From an uncultured Porphyromonadaceae bacterium (GTDB lineage Bacteria; Bacteroidota; Bacteroidia; Bacteroidales; Muribaculaceae), in contig CAMWNP010000014.1 in NCBI GenBank assembly GCA_947175645.1, positions 1-62,767 on the forward strand: a DNA stretch of 62,767 nt, read 5' to 3'. The notes under the pieces were generated by a model, which was given only the letters and a program-made list of their open reading frames with translations, did no database searches and was not told the DNA's origin. The position numbers and the translations under genes were made by a program. Shown here piece by piece: positions 8,121-16,797 of this stretch; the first letter of the stretch is position 1, and the number at the start of each line of letters is the position of its first letter.

Positions 8121-8151
8121 CAAAGGTAATATAATTTATTATATGTGGCAA
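8121..8151 (-). promoter_or_regulatory. Promoter of the glyS-lemA-FKBP-prmC-recX-comF operon
   Basis: On the - strand, TTG (8149-8151), a 20-nt spacer and TACCTTTG (8121-8128) match the Bacteroidota consensus. The expected start near 8115 gives a leader of about 40 nt before the glyS ATG at 8073. Confidence 0.75.
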
Positions 8152-8236
8152 TATCACCTAATGGCTTAATAATAAATAACTGTTAAAAAAACGGAAAGAA
8201 GAGATTGGAAGATGCCGCTGTATAAAAAGTAAAGGC

Positions 8237-8355
8237 GGTGTGTCATAATAGGCCATCTGCGTCGTTGCTTTCGGAAGCGGCTTCGGTCACATACTTATGT
8301 ATGCTCCTATCGTCCTAATCCTCAGTGCCTAACATCTGACCTATTTTAACACACC
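8237..8355. repeat. 119-nt imperfect palindromic repeat, copy 1
   Basis: This copy starts GGTGTGTCATAATAGG and ends CCTATTTTAACACACC, so its ends are inverted repeats. The two halves are imperfectly complementary along most of their length around a central CATACTTATGTATG. A transcript in either direction could fold into one long hairpin. A second copy of identical length, about 90% identical, begins 7 nt later. It has no coding potential. It looks like a dispersed intergenic element (MITE-like or a structured RNA element). Confidence 0.75.
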
Positions 8356-8362
8356 TTAAAAC

Positions 8363-8481
8363 GGTGTGTCATAATAAGCCATCTGCGTCGTTGCTTTCGG
8401 AAGCGGCTTCGGTCACATACTTAGGTATGCTCCCATCAGCCTCATCCTCAGCGCCTTGCATCTGACCTATTCTAACACACC
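8363..8481. repeat. 119-nt imperfect palindromic repeat, copy 2
   Basis: This copy has the same length and termini as copy 1 (GGTGTGTC...AACACACC), with about ten substitutions, mostly in the right arm. The central palindrome is CATACTTAGGTATG. It abuts the hairpin terminator at 8486-8523. The left arm, up to the centre, is nearly identical between copies. Confidence 0.75.
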
Positions 8482-8485
8482 TTAA

Positions 8486-8523
8486 GAGGCTGTGCCAAAA
8501 TTTTTGAATTTTGACACAGCCTC
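8486..8523 (-). terminator. Hairpin terminator downstream of the 59-aa membrane protein gene
   Basis: GAGGCTGTGCCAAAA (8486-8500) pairs with TTTTGACACAGCCTC (8509-8523), with one mismatch in 15 positions. It lies 26 nt past the stop of the - strand small gene and belongs to the hairpin family also seen at 2709, 29547 and 39844. Confidence 0.7.
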
Positions 8524-8548
8524 CTCACCATGATTATGAAGTTGTTTG

Positions 8549-8728
8549 TTACATTGCCGGCAGTATGAACGCGGCTACATCAGTGTCACCGGCCAAATCG
8601 GCAAATGTCAACCATAATATCAATAATATAATAAGGACCACGGCGCCTATGGCAACCCAAATGCTCGTTTTTCCTTTACGTGGTCTGCTTTCTTCTCTTT
8701 CTTCTTCAAAGTAATGTCTGTTGCTCAT
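8549..8728 (-). CDS. Small single-pass membrane protein, 59 residues
   Basis: Read on the - strand from the ATG at 8728, the product starts MSNRHYFEEEREESRPRKGK. A strongly hydrophobic segment follows at about residues 22-42 (IWVAIGAVVLIILLILWLTF), then a short acidic tail ending in FILPAM. This is a charged cytosolic N-terminus, one membrane helix and a short outside tail. I do not recognise the family. Support comes from the protein-like composition, the in-frame stop and a terminator 26 nt downstream. No clear promoter was found between it and the divergent efflux operon. Confidence 0.7.
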   Translation of the reverse strand: MSNRHYFEEEREESRPRKGKTSIWVAIGAVVLIILLILWLTFADLAGDTDVAAFILPAM

Positions 8729-8801
8729 AATTGTAAGTTTTAATGTTTGATATTATAACAACAGTATTAATAAAATAGTTTTCAGGATATTCAAAATTTG
8801 C

Positions 8802-8809
8802 TATCTTTG
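8802..8809 (+). promoter_or_regulatory. -7 promoter element of the RND efflux operon
   Basis: TATCTTTG matches TAnnTTTG. The expected -33 position holds TTTT rather than TTG, so the promoter looks weak. The leader to the ATG at 8894 would be about 78 nt. Confidence 0.5.
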
Positions 8810-8893
8810 CAGGAAATATGTCACCATACACTGTGGTGAACTGATTTAACATTTTTATGTTAATAATATTTATTGTATTCACATCATAAATCT

Positions 8894-10105
8894 ATGCTGA
8901 CAAAAATCTATTCCAATCAGAATCCAAAGAAAAGAAGGATTATAAGAATAATCACTACATCAGTCATAGCCCTTTTGCTCGGCATTGCAGCGTGGCTTAT
9001 TTTCCACAAAAAAGATGCGCCCGCACCTTTCCGTCCTACAGTAACCGTTGCTCCTGTCATTTCTGACGATGTTGAGATTTACGGAGAATACGTAGGTAGC
9101 GTCAAGGCCCAGCAGTTTGTTGAAATCAGGGCACGTGTGGAAGGATATCTCGAGAAGATGCTTTTCGCCGAAGGAAAATACATAAGTAAAGGACAATTAC
9201 TTTTCGTTATCAATCAAGAACAATACAGAGCCAAGGTCAACAGAGCAAAAGCGCAACTTGCAAAAGATGAGGCGCTGGCGCTTAAATCCAAGAGAGATCT
9301 GGAACGCATCCGTCCTCTATATGAACAGAACGCGGCAAGCCGTCTTGATCTTGACAACGCACAGGCTGCTTTTGAAACAGCCAAAGCGCAGGTTGAAATG
9401 AGCAAGGCAGACCTGGCTCAAGCCCAACTTGAACTTGGCTACACCGAGGTGCGTTCACCAATATCAGGATATATCTCCGAACGTAATGTTGACCTTGGGA
9501 CACTCGTCGGTCCGGGTGCCAAATCACTCCTTGCAACTATCGTTAAAAGTGACACCGTTCTTGTTGATTTCAATCTTACAACACTTGACTACCTCAGATC
9601 AAAGGAACGAAACGTGGATCTCAACCGGAATGATGCCACACGCAAGTGGCAACCTAATGTGTCAGTCACTCTTGCCGACAACTCAACATATCCATATAAA
9701 GGTCTGCTTGACTTTGCCGAACAGCAGGTAGACCCTAATACCGGAACATTTTCAGTTCGTGCAAAACTTCCAAATCCGGAAAGTGCCCTGTTGCCCGGTC
9801 AGTTCACAAAAGTGAAACTGCTGCTGGATGTACGCGAAGGTGCTACAGTTGTTCCTCAGCGGGCGGTGAGCCGTGAAAAGGGTGGGGCACATATTTTTAT
9901 CATGCATCCCGATTCCGTTGTAGAAAAGCGGTTCGTGGAACTCGGGCCCGAACGGGGGAACGATGTGGTTGTGGAACGAGGTCTCGCACCTGATGAGATA
10001 GTTGTAGTCGAGGGTTTTCACAAACTCACACCGGGAATGAAAGTTATCCCGGTAACTGTTAATGATGAATCATCTGATCTAACTGCTGACAATAATGAAG
10101 GTTAG
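8894..10105 (+). CDS. RND efflux periplasmic adaptor (membrane fusion protein)
   Basis: The protein has 403 residues. An N-terminal membrane segment (about 17-36) anchors it in the inner membrane. A lipoyl half-motif (EYVGSVKAQQFVEIRARVEGYL) is followed by an alpha-hairpin (about 105-175), the second lipoyl half (VRSPISGYISERNVDLG) and beta-barrel and proximal domains. It links the RND pump to the outer-membrane channel. The ATG at 8894 is preferred over an in-frame TTG at 8873. The last 11 nt overlap the pump gene. Confidence 0.95.
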   Translation: MLTKIYSNQNPKKRRIIRIITTSVIALLLGIAAWLIFHKKDAPAPFRPTVTVAPVISDDVEIYGEYVGSVKAQQFVEIRARVEGYLEKMLFAEGKYISKGQLLFVINQEQYRAKVNRAKAQLAKDEALALKSKRDLERIRPLYEQNAASRLDLDNAQAAFETAKAQVEMSKADLAQAQLELGYTEVRSPISGYISERNVDLGTLVGPGAKSLLATIVKSDTVLVDFNLTTLDYLRSKERNVDLNRNDATRKWQPNVSVTLADNSTYPYKGLLDFAEQQVDPNTGTFSVRAKLPNPESALLPGQFTKVKLLLDVREGATVVPQRAVSREKGGAHIFIMHPDSVVEKRFVELGPERGNDVVVERGLAPDEIVVVEGFHKLTPGMKVIPVTVNDESSDLTADNNEG

Positions 10106-13100
10106 TTTTTTTATTGACCGACCGGTGTTCTCGGCTGTTATATCGGTGGTGATTGTCATCATCGGTATTATTGGTCTTACTATGCTTCCAATTGACCAGT
10201 ATCCCCAGATTACACCCCCCGTTGTCAAAATTTCCGCATCGTATCCGGGAGCGAGCGCACTGACTGTATCTCAGGCTGTTGCCACACCTATAGAACAGGA
10301 ACTTAATGGTACGCCGGGTATGATCTATATGGAAAGTTCAAGTACGAACAGCGGCTCCTTTTCCGCTACTGTTACATTTGACATATCCGCTAATCCAGAC
10401 CTCTCGGCAGTGGAGATTCAGAACCGTGTTAAACTTGCTGAATCACGTTTGCCTGCAGAAGTTGTCCAGAACGGAATTTCCGTTGAAAAGCAGTCTCCGA
10501 GCCAGTTGCTCACGATATGCCTGACCTCATCTGACCCGAAGTTCGATGAAATTTACCTCAGTAATTATGCAACACTGAACGTGCTTGACATGTTGCGGCG
10601 TGTGCCGGGAGTAGGCCGGGTCTCCAACATAGGCTCTCGATACTATGCCATGCAGATTTGGGTGGAACCGGATAAAATGGCAAATCTGGGAATAACGGTT
10701 GCAGACCTTCAGAAGGCTCTCAAAGACCAGAACCGAGAGTCGGCTGCAGGAGTTCTTGGACAACAGCCGGTCGCAGGACTGGATATTACAGTTCCTATTA
10801 CAACCCAGGGGCGACTATCAACCGTGCAGGAGTTTGAAAATATTGTTGTAAGAGCAACTGCCGAGGGGGCGATCATACGTCTGCGCGATGTCGCACGCAT
10901 ATCTCTTGAAGCACAGAGTTACAATACCGAAAGTGCCATAAACGGAGAGAATGCCGCAGTTATGGCAATATATATGCTTCCAGGAGCCAACGCAATGGAA
11001 GTAGCGAAAAATGTCAAGGAGGAGATGAAGCAGATTAGCCGTAATTTCCCCGACGGTCTGACCTACAATATCCCGTTCGACATGACCACATACATCTCGG
11101 AATCAATCCATGAGGTGTACAAAACCCTGTTTGAGGCTCTCTTTCTTGTAATCTTCGTGGTATTCCTTTCGCTTCAAAACTGGCGGGCCACCATTATTCC
11201 GTTAGTTGCCGTCCCTATTTCCCTGATAGGTACATTCGGGTTTATGCTCATCATGGGATTCTCCCTGAATATGTTGACTCTGCTCGGACTTGTGCTTGCC
11301 ATTGGTATTGTTGTCGATGATGCCATAGTGGTAGTGGAGAATGTGGAACGAATAATGGAGGAAGAACAACTTTCCCCTTACGAAGCGACCAAGAAAGCGA
11401 TGCAAGGACTGACAAGTGCCATTATTGCAACTTCACTTGTTCTGGCAGCCGTTTTCGTTCCTGTTTGTTTTCTGGGAGGTATAACCGGTCAGTTATATCG
11501 TCAGTTTGCAGTAACCATTGTGGTGTCAGTTTTACTCTCAGCCGTAGTGGCTCTCACACTGAGTCCGGTTATGTGTTCGTTTATTCTGCGTCCTGCTGAT
11601 TCCACTCACCCGAAGAATATAGTCTTCAGAAAAATCAACGAATGGATAGAATCCGGCAATACAAAATATATCGGCATAGTCAAATGGTGCTTCAGTCACA
11701 GAAGACGAGTGATGGCATGGTTCGGAATGTCAATAATTATCATATTCGTCATCAACCGTTTGATGCCTTCAAGTTTTCTCCCCTCGGAAGACCAGGGCTA
11801 TTTCAAGATTGAGATAGAATTGCCTGAGGGTGCTACTCTGGAAAGGACTCGTGCGGTCACAGAGCGTGCCGTGGATGCTCTTGTAGCGAATCCGGCGGTG
11901 GAGTATGTCCAGAGTGTGGCCGGAAGCAGCGACAGGGTTGGAAGCAGTCAGTCAAGGTCTTCCTTAACGGTGATTCTCAAACCATGGGAAGAAAGGGATT
12001 CCGAGACCATCGAGGATATCATGGCAGAGGTTCGCTCCCAGATGGAGGTATACCCTGAATGTAAAATCTACCTGTCACGACCTCCGGTAATTCCGGGGCT
12101 CGGCAATTCCGGCGGTTTTGAAATGCAACTTGAAGCGCGAGGTGATGCGACCATTGAGGATTTACAGTCGGCGGTGGATACCCTCATGTTTTATGCCGCG
12201 AGGGAAAAATGCATAGGCTCTATTTCATCATCTCTGCAGAATGATATTCCACAGTTATACTTTGATGTGGACCGCGACAAAGTAAAATTCTCAGGAGTAC
12301 CCCTTGCCGATATATTTTCCACAATGAAGGCATATACAGGGTCGGTGTATGTAAATGACTTCAACATGTTCAACCGTGTATACAGGGTTTACATTCAGGC
12401 GGAGTCACCCTATCGTGAACACCGCGACAATCTGAACCTGTTTTATGTGCGAGGAAATAACGGAGCCATGATTCCGCTGACTGCACTCGGAACTACCTCT
12501 TATACAACCGGACCGGGAAGTATTAAACGTTTCAATATGTTTAACAGTTCCCTTATCAACGGGGAACCTGCAAGGGGTTACAGTACAGGACAGGCACTTG
12601 AGAAACTTGAGGAAATAGCCATAGAGCACCTTCCTGACAATATAGGCGTAGAATGGAGCGGATTAAGTTACCAGGAGATGAAAGCCGGCGGAAAAACATG
12701 GGTTGTGCTGTCGCTGGTGTTCATTTTCGTTTTTCTTTTCCTGGCTGCACTATATGAAAGTTGGACTATTCCATGTTCCGTACTTCTCTCACTCCCGATA
12801 GCAGCATTAGGTGCATACCTTGGTGAATGGATCTGTGGACTTGACAATGATGTCTATTTCCAGATAGGTCTGGTGATGCTGATAGGTATGGCCGCGAAGA
12901 ACGGTATCCTTATTGTGGAATTCGCGCGGGAACAGACTGATAAAGGGATTGACCCGGTCACTGCTGCCCTTCATGCCTCACAACTCCGATTCCGCCCCAT
13001 CCTGATGACTTCGCTGGCTTTTATCCTGGGCATGTTGCCAATGGTCATTGCATCAGGACCGGGGTCTGCAAGCCGTCAGTCAATAGGCACGGGAGTTTTC

Positions 13101-13199
13101 TTCGGCATGATTTTCGCCGTGATTTTCGGCATTATGCTCGTACCCTTCTTCTTCGTGCTGATTCACAAAATGTTATCACGCAAACGTAAACGCTCATGA
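10095..13199 (+). CDS. RND multidrug efflux permease, HAE1 (AcrB-like) family
   Basis: The protein has 1034 residues, typical of AcrB-type pumps. The proton-relay acids in TM4 are D408/D409 in GIVVDDAIVVVENVER. The TM10 lysine lies in LIGMAAKNGILIVEFA. Two repeats of six membrane helices with large periplasmic loops are evident. It exports drugs, bile acids or similar amphiphiles by proton antiport. The substrate cannot be read from sequence. It starts inside the adaptor gene and ends in an ATGA overlap with the channel gene. Confidence 0.96.
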   Translation: MKVSFFIDRPVFSAVISVVIVIIGIIGLTMLPIDQYPQITPPVVKISASYPGASALTVSQAVATPIEQELNGTPGMIYMESSSTNSGSFSATVTFDISANPDLSAVEIQNRVKLAESRLPAEVVQNGISVEKQSPSQLLTICLTSSDPKFDEIYLSNYATLNVLDMLRRVPGVGRVSNIGSRYYAMQIWVEPDKMANLGITVADLQKALKDQNRESAAGVLGQQPVAGLDITVPITTQGRLSTVQEFENIVVRATAEGAIIRLRDVARISLEAQSYNTESAINGENAAVMAIYMLPGANAMEVAKNVKEEMKQISRNFPDGLTYNIPFDMTTYISESIHEVYKTLFEALFLVIFVVFLSLQNWRATIIPLVAVPISLIGTFGFMLIMGFSLNMLTLLGLVLAIGIVVDDAIVVVENVERIMEEEQLSPYEATKKAMQGLTSAIIATSLVLAAVFVPVCFLGGITGQLYRQFAVTIVVSVLLSAVVALTLSPVMCSFILRPADSTHPKNIVFRKINEWIESGNTKYIGIVKWCFSHRRRVMAWFGMSIIIIFVINRLMPSSFLPSEDQGYFKIEIELPEGATLERTRAVTERAVDALVANPAVEYVQSVAGSSDRVGSSQSRSSLTVILKPWEERDSETIEDIMAEVRSQMEVYPECKIYLSRPPVIPGLGNSGGFEMQLEARGDATIEDLQSAVDTLMFYAAREKCIGSISSSLQNDIPQLYFDVDRDKVKFSGVPLADIFSTMKAYTGSVYVNDFNMFNRVYRVYIQAESPYREHRDNLNLFYVRGNNGAMIPLTALGTTSYTTGPGSIKRFNMFNSSLINGEPARGYSTGQALEKLEEIAIEHLPDNIGVEWSGLSYQEMKAGGKTWVVLSLVFIFVFLFLAALYESWTIPCSVLLSLPIAALGAYLGEWICGLDNDVYFQIGLVMLIGMAAKNGILIVEFAREQTDKGIDPVTAALHASQLRFRPILMTSLAFILGMLPMVIASGPGSASRQSIGTGVFFGMIFAVIFGIMLVPFFFVLIHKMLSRKRKRS

Positions 13200-14563
13200 A
13201 GAAACTGATTTTTATTCCTGCATTAATCCTGCTTGCACTGACATCCTGTAAGTTAGGACACAAATTTGCTCCGGTTGACACCCGCATCCCCGGAGAGTAC
13301 AAAGAAAAGGGTGGCAATGACAGTTTCTCTATGGCTGATGTCGACTGGTGGAGAATATACACTGATCCCACAATGCGGAGTATTATAGAACGAACTCTGA
13401 AGAATAATCTTGATTTGAAAATCGCAGACGCGAGAATACGTGAAGTTGCTTCACTGAAGCGTATATCCACCGCGGCTTTATTTCCGGAGGTTACCGCAAA
13501 TGCCTATGGTCAGAAGGAAGGTCTTAACTACGGGGGTGACAATTTTAGTCCTGATCCTGAGATTGGAATAAAAGCATCCGCTTCGTGGGAAATTGATCTT
13601 TGGGGAAACCTCAGGTGGTTGCGTGATAAATCGATCGCTGACTATCTGGCTTCAGTTGAGAGCCGACGTGCTTTGCAGGTGAGCCTCGTTGCCCAGACGG
13701 CACAGGCTTATTGCGAACTGATGTCTATGGACAATGAACTAAGGATAGTTCAACATACCCTTACTGCACGACGAGAGCAGGAACGCCTTGCAAAACTTCG
13801 TTTTGAGGGTGGTCTTACATCAGAGATCCCTTACCAGCAGGCAAAAGTGGAGGTGGAGCGAACTGCCACCCGGGTGCCGGTACTGAAACGTAACATAGCA
13901 ATGAAGGAACACCAGATTTCACTTCTGATGGGGGAATTCCCTGGAGAAATAATCCGCCGAGGCGACACCAGAAACCTGCAACTCCCTGAGGAAATTCCGG
14001 TTGGACTTCCTTCGCATCTGCTTGAACGACGTCCGGATATCCGCATGGCTGAACAACAACTCATAGCCGCCAATGCCGCTATGGGAGTTGCTTACACAAA
14101 CCGATTTCCACGGCTCACGCTAACTGCTGTCGGTGGTGTGGAAAGCGATGAGTTCTCCGGCTTTCTCAAGTCGCCCATGTACTTTCTCAGCGGTTCAATA
14201 CTCGGTCCTTTGTTTGATGCCGGTAAACGCCAGGCACAATACCGATCCAAGCAGGCTGCCTACGAACAGGCGATTCTGACATACGAAAAAACGGTAATGA
14301 ATGCGTTCAACGAAGTGATGAACGCCATAGTGGAATTTAATCGTGTGAAGGAAATATACAATTCGGCTTATCAGTTGGAACGTTCAGCCAGAACAACTAT
14401 GGAGAAAGCCCAACTTCAATATATTAACGGCATGATAGTATATCTGGATGTGCTGGATGCTCAACGTATTTATTTCGATGCACAGGTAGGTCTCAGTAAT
14501 GCCATGCTTGCCAAACAACTGTGCATAATCCGTTTGTATTCGGCTTTAGGAGGGGGGTGGTAA
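13196..14563 (+). CDS. RND efflux outer-membrane channel lipoprotein (NodT/OprM type)
   Basis: The protein has 455 residues. A lipoprotein signal peptide ends at C18 (LALTSC). Two outer-membrane efflux protein repeats follow, each giving long helices and two barrel strands. It includes the family motif LPSHLLERRPDIRMAEQQLIAANA near the middle. The gene overlaps the pump gene by 4 nt (ATGA), completing a three-gene tripartite system. Confidence 0.95.
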   Translation: MKKLIFIPALILLALTSCKLGHKFAPVDTRIPGEYKEKGGNDSFSMADVDWWRIYTDPTMRSIIERTLKNNLDLKIADARIREVASLKRISTAALFPEVTANAYGQKEGLNYGGDNFSPDPEIGIKASASWEIDLWGNLRWLRDKSIADYLASVESRRALQVSLVAQTAQAYCELMSMDNELRIVQHTLTARREQERLAKLRFEGGLTSEIPYQQAKVEVERTATRVPVLKRNIAMKEHQISLLMGEFPGEIIRRGDTRNLQLPEEIPVGLPSHLLERRPDIRMAEQQLIAANAAMGVAYTNRFPRLTLTAVGGVESDEFSGFLKSPMYFLSGSILGPLFDAGKRQAQYRSKQAAYEQAILTYEKTVMNAFNEVMNAIVEFNRVKEIYNSAYQLERSARTTMEKAQLQYINGMIVYLDVLDAQRIYFDAQVGLSNAMLAKQLCIIRLYSALGGGW

Positions 14564-14567
14564 GGCT

Positions 14568-15614
14568 TTGAAAAAAATATATGTCGCCGGTGGCTATGGT
14601 AGTGCGGATGATCCTACGATTGCTTTGCTGGAGTTTGACACCGACACAGGGTTGCTACGCAAAATCAGTTCATTAAGTGGCATTCCAAATGCATCATTTA
14701 TCGCACAGAAACAAACTTGTCTTTTGTCCATTAATGAAAGTGGTCCTGACTCATCGCTAACAGTGGTGGAGTTAAGGGATGGCATTTTTGGAGAAACGGT
14801 CAAAATCCCGTTCCCGGGTATTGATCCTTGCCATATTTCCACATCTAAGGTCAATGACGAGATTGCGGTGGCCGATTATAGTAGCGGAGACGTGGCGATC
14901 TTCAAAAATTTGGATGCTTTCAAATCCGGAATCAGTCAAATAATAAATTTTGAGGGAAGCGGACCTGATGGTCGCCGACAGAAGTCATCACATGCGCATT
15001 GTGCGTTATTCTCGCATGATGGAACCAAAATTTATGTTTGTGACCTTGGTTCCGACAGAATTCATATACTTTCGAAAAAGGAAGGAACTTTTGTACATGA
15101 GGTATCTGTGGTTGTGCCTCCGGGCTCCGGGCCACGGATGATGGTTCTTGATGCCGACGGGAAAACGGGATACGTGATTTGTGAATTGTCAGGCAAAGTT
15201 CTTGTTTTAGATTTGAGTGAACCCGTGCCCATGATTACTCAGGAAGTAACGGCTGACAGATGGACGTCACATGGTGCCGGCGATGTCAGACTTTCCCCTG
15301 ACGGCAGATATCTTTATGCTTCGGTACGACTCAAAAACGATGGGATAGCCATTTTCTCGGTTGATTCGAAATCAGGATTTCTTTCTGAAGTCGGCTATCA
15401 ACCTACAGGGAAGCACCCGCGTAATTTTCAAATTACTTCTGACGGCGGATACATGTTGGTAGCATGCCGTGATTCAGACTCTATTGAAGTTTACCGACGT
15501 AATCCCTCAACCGGCCTGTTATTTCCGGTTAGCGTTTGTGAGGGAATACCTCGGGTTGTATGTTTAACGGAACTTAAAGATTCTAAGGATTACAAAATAA
15601 TTTGCGCATGTTGA
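14568..15614 (+). CDS. Lactonase-family beta-propeller protein (6-phosphogluconolactonase-like)
   Basis: The protein has 348 residues, with repeated blades such as SHAHCALFSHDGTKIYVCDLGSDRI and LSPDGRYLYASVRLKNDGIAIFS. This matches the YbhE/PF10282 lactonase family of seven-bladed propellers. Family members hydrolyse 6-phosphogluconolactone in the pentose phosphate pathway, but many are of unknown specificity. The start is a TTG at 14568, preceded 7 nt earlier by a very strong AGGAGGGGGG. No suitable in-frame ATG exists nearby. It begins 4 nt after the channel gene stop, so it is probably the fourth gene of the efflux operon. It has no signal peptide. Confidence 0.85.
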   Translation: MKKIYVAGGYGSADDPTIALLEFDTDTGLLRKISSLSGIPNASFIAQKQTCLLSINESGPDSSLTVVELRDGIFGETVKIPFPGIDPCHISTSKVNDEIAVADYSSGDVAIFKNLDAFKSGISQIINFEGSGPDGRRQKSSHAHCALFSHDGTKIYVCDLGSDRIHILSKKEGTFVHEVSVVVPPGSGPRMMVLDADGKTGYVICELSGKVLVLDLSEPVPMITQEVTADRWTSHGAGDVRLSPDGRYLYASVRLKNDGIAIFSVDSKSGFLSEVGYQPTGKHPRNFQITSDGGYMLVACRDSDSIEVYRRNPSTGLLFPVSVCEGIPRVVCLTELKDSKDYKIICAC

Positions 15615-15632
15615 AAGTTATTACTACCTTTG
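15602..15632 (+). promoter_or_regulatory. Promoter of tatA-tatC
   Basis: TTG (15602-15604), a 20-nt spacer and TACCTTTG (15625-15632) match the consensus exactly. It overlaps the last codons of the lactonase gene. The predicted start near 15639 leaves a leader of about 28 nt. Confidence 0.75.
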
Positions 15633-15666
15633 ACATGGTAAAAAATAATAATCCTAATAATTCAGC

Positions 15667-15897
15667 ATGACACTACAATTCATACCCTTGTTTCTTGGTA
15701 ATATCCGTGGATGGGAATGGCTCATAATTCTTGTAATAGTTCTTTTACTTTTCGGGGGAAAGAAAATTCCCGAACTGATGAAAGGTGTTGGAAAAGGCAT
15801 ATCATCTTTCAGGGAAGGTCTTAACGATGCCAAGAAGGAAATAGAAGAAGAGGTTAAGAAATCAGATAACCCTGACAAAAACACGGATAGCAAATAA
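15667..15897 (+). CDS. tatA: Twin-arginine translocase subunit TatA/E
   Basis: The protein has 76 residues. A short N-terminal membrane helix (about 17-30) is followed by the conserved FGGKKIPEL hinge, an amphipathic helix and a charged tail. TatA forms the protein-conducting assembly for folded proteins carrying RR signal peptides. It is followed 96 nt later by tatC. No separate tatB is visible, as is usual in Bacteroidota. Confidence 0.94.
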   Translation: MTLQFIPLFLGNIRGWEWLIILVIVLLLFGGKKIPELMKGVGKGISSFREGLNDAKKEIEEEVKKSDNPDKNTDSK

Positions 15898-15993
15898 ATA
15901 ATATTGTTGTTTTAGGGCTCATGCTCTGAAATACTTGATTTCCCCTGGACAAAGGCATATTTGGCCATTCAGGGTTTTCTTGTGTACTGAAAA

Positions 15994-16797
15994 ATGTCAG
16001 ACGAGGATCGTTCGGAAATGTCAATCTGGGCACATCTTGATGAACTACGCAAGGTGCTTTTCAGAATAGGTGCAGTGGTTGTTGTAGCGGCTGTTGTGCT
16101 GTTTATTTTCATGCCCTGGCTTTTTGACAATGTGATAATGGCACCGGCACGCCCCGGTTTTCCCCTTTACCGATTGTTTGACATATTGCAGATTCCGGGT
16201 ACGGTTGAGGAAACTGATGCTCCGTTCTCTATAAGTCTGATTAATACTGAACTTTCGGCACAGTTGTTCACTCACATGTCACTAAGCGGATGGCTTGCTT
16301 TAGTGGTAACTTTCCCGGTGATCATTTATCTGCTATGGACTTTTATCAGTCCTGCACTGTATGAAAATGAGAAGCGTAACGCAACCACCGCATTCCTTTT
16401 CGGCAACATCATGTTCTATATAGGAGTAGCGGTCGGTTACTTTCTGGTTTTCCCTTTGACACTCAGGTTTTTGGCCACATACAGATTAAGTGACCTGATT
16501 GATAATACCTTCACTCTGGAATCCTATATGGATAATTTCACAGGTATATGCCTGATAATGGGGGCGGTATTTGAACTACCTCTTGTAGCATGGTTGATGG
16601 GAAAAATGGGGATTCTGCACCGCAGTTTCTTTCACAAGTATCGCCGTCACGCGATAGTTGCATTACTTATTGTTGCCGCGTTGATAACCCCCACGGGTGA
16701 TCCATTCACTCTTTTTGTGGTATTTTTCCCCCTTTACATGCTCTGGGAATTCAGCGCCTGGATTGTTCCTAAGGATGCCCCTGCTGCGTCATCATAA
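15994..16797 (+). CDS. tatC: Sec-independent translocase subunit TatC
   Basis: The protein has 267 residues and six predicted membrane helices. The conserved N-terminal HLDELRKVLFR carries the Glu that binds twin-arginine signal peptides, and the second conserved segment is FPLTLRFL. It recognises RR signal peptides and works with TatA. Its 3' end overlaps the convergent DUF3298 gene by 64 nt. I see no obvious Tat substrate in the window. Confidence 0.95.
   Translation: MSDEDRSEMSIWAHLDELRKVLFRIGAVVVVAAVVLFIFMPWLFDNVIMAPARPGFPLYRLFDILQIPGTVEETDAPFSISLINTELSAQLFTHMSLSGWLALVVTFPVIIYLLWTFISPALYENEKRNATTAFLFGNIMFYIGVAVGYFLVFPLTLRFLATYRLSDLIDNTFTLESYMDNFTGICLIMGAVFELPLVAWLMGKMGILHRSFFHKYRRHAIVALLIVAALITPTGDPFTLFVVFFPLYMLWEFSAWIVPKDAPAASS

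Noticed and set aside
8511-8714. 67-aa + strand ORF after the palindromic repeats
   Set aside because: It starts inside the terminator stem and is antisense to the more protein-like 59-residue membrane protein; its composition is low in hydrophobic patterning and shows no motif.
15898-15993. Regulatory RNA between tatA and tatC
   Set aside because: CCCTG/CAGGG and GGC/GCC segments could pair weakly, but there is no convincing stem, promoter or T tract.
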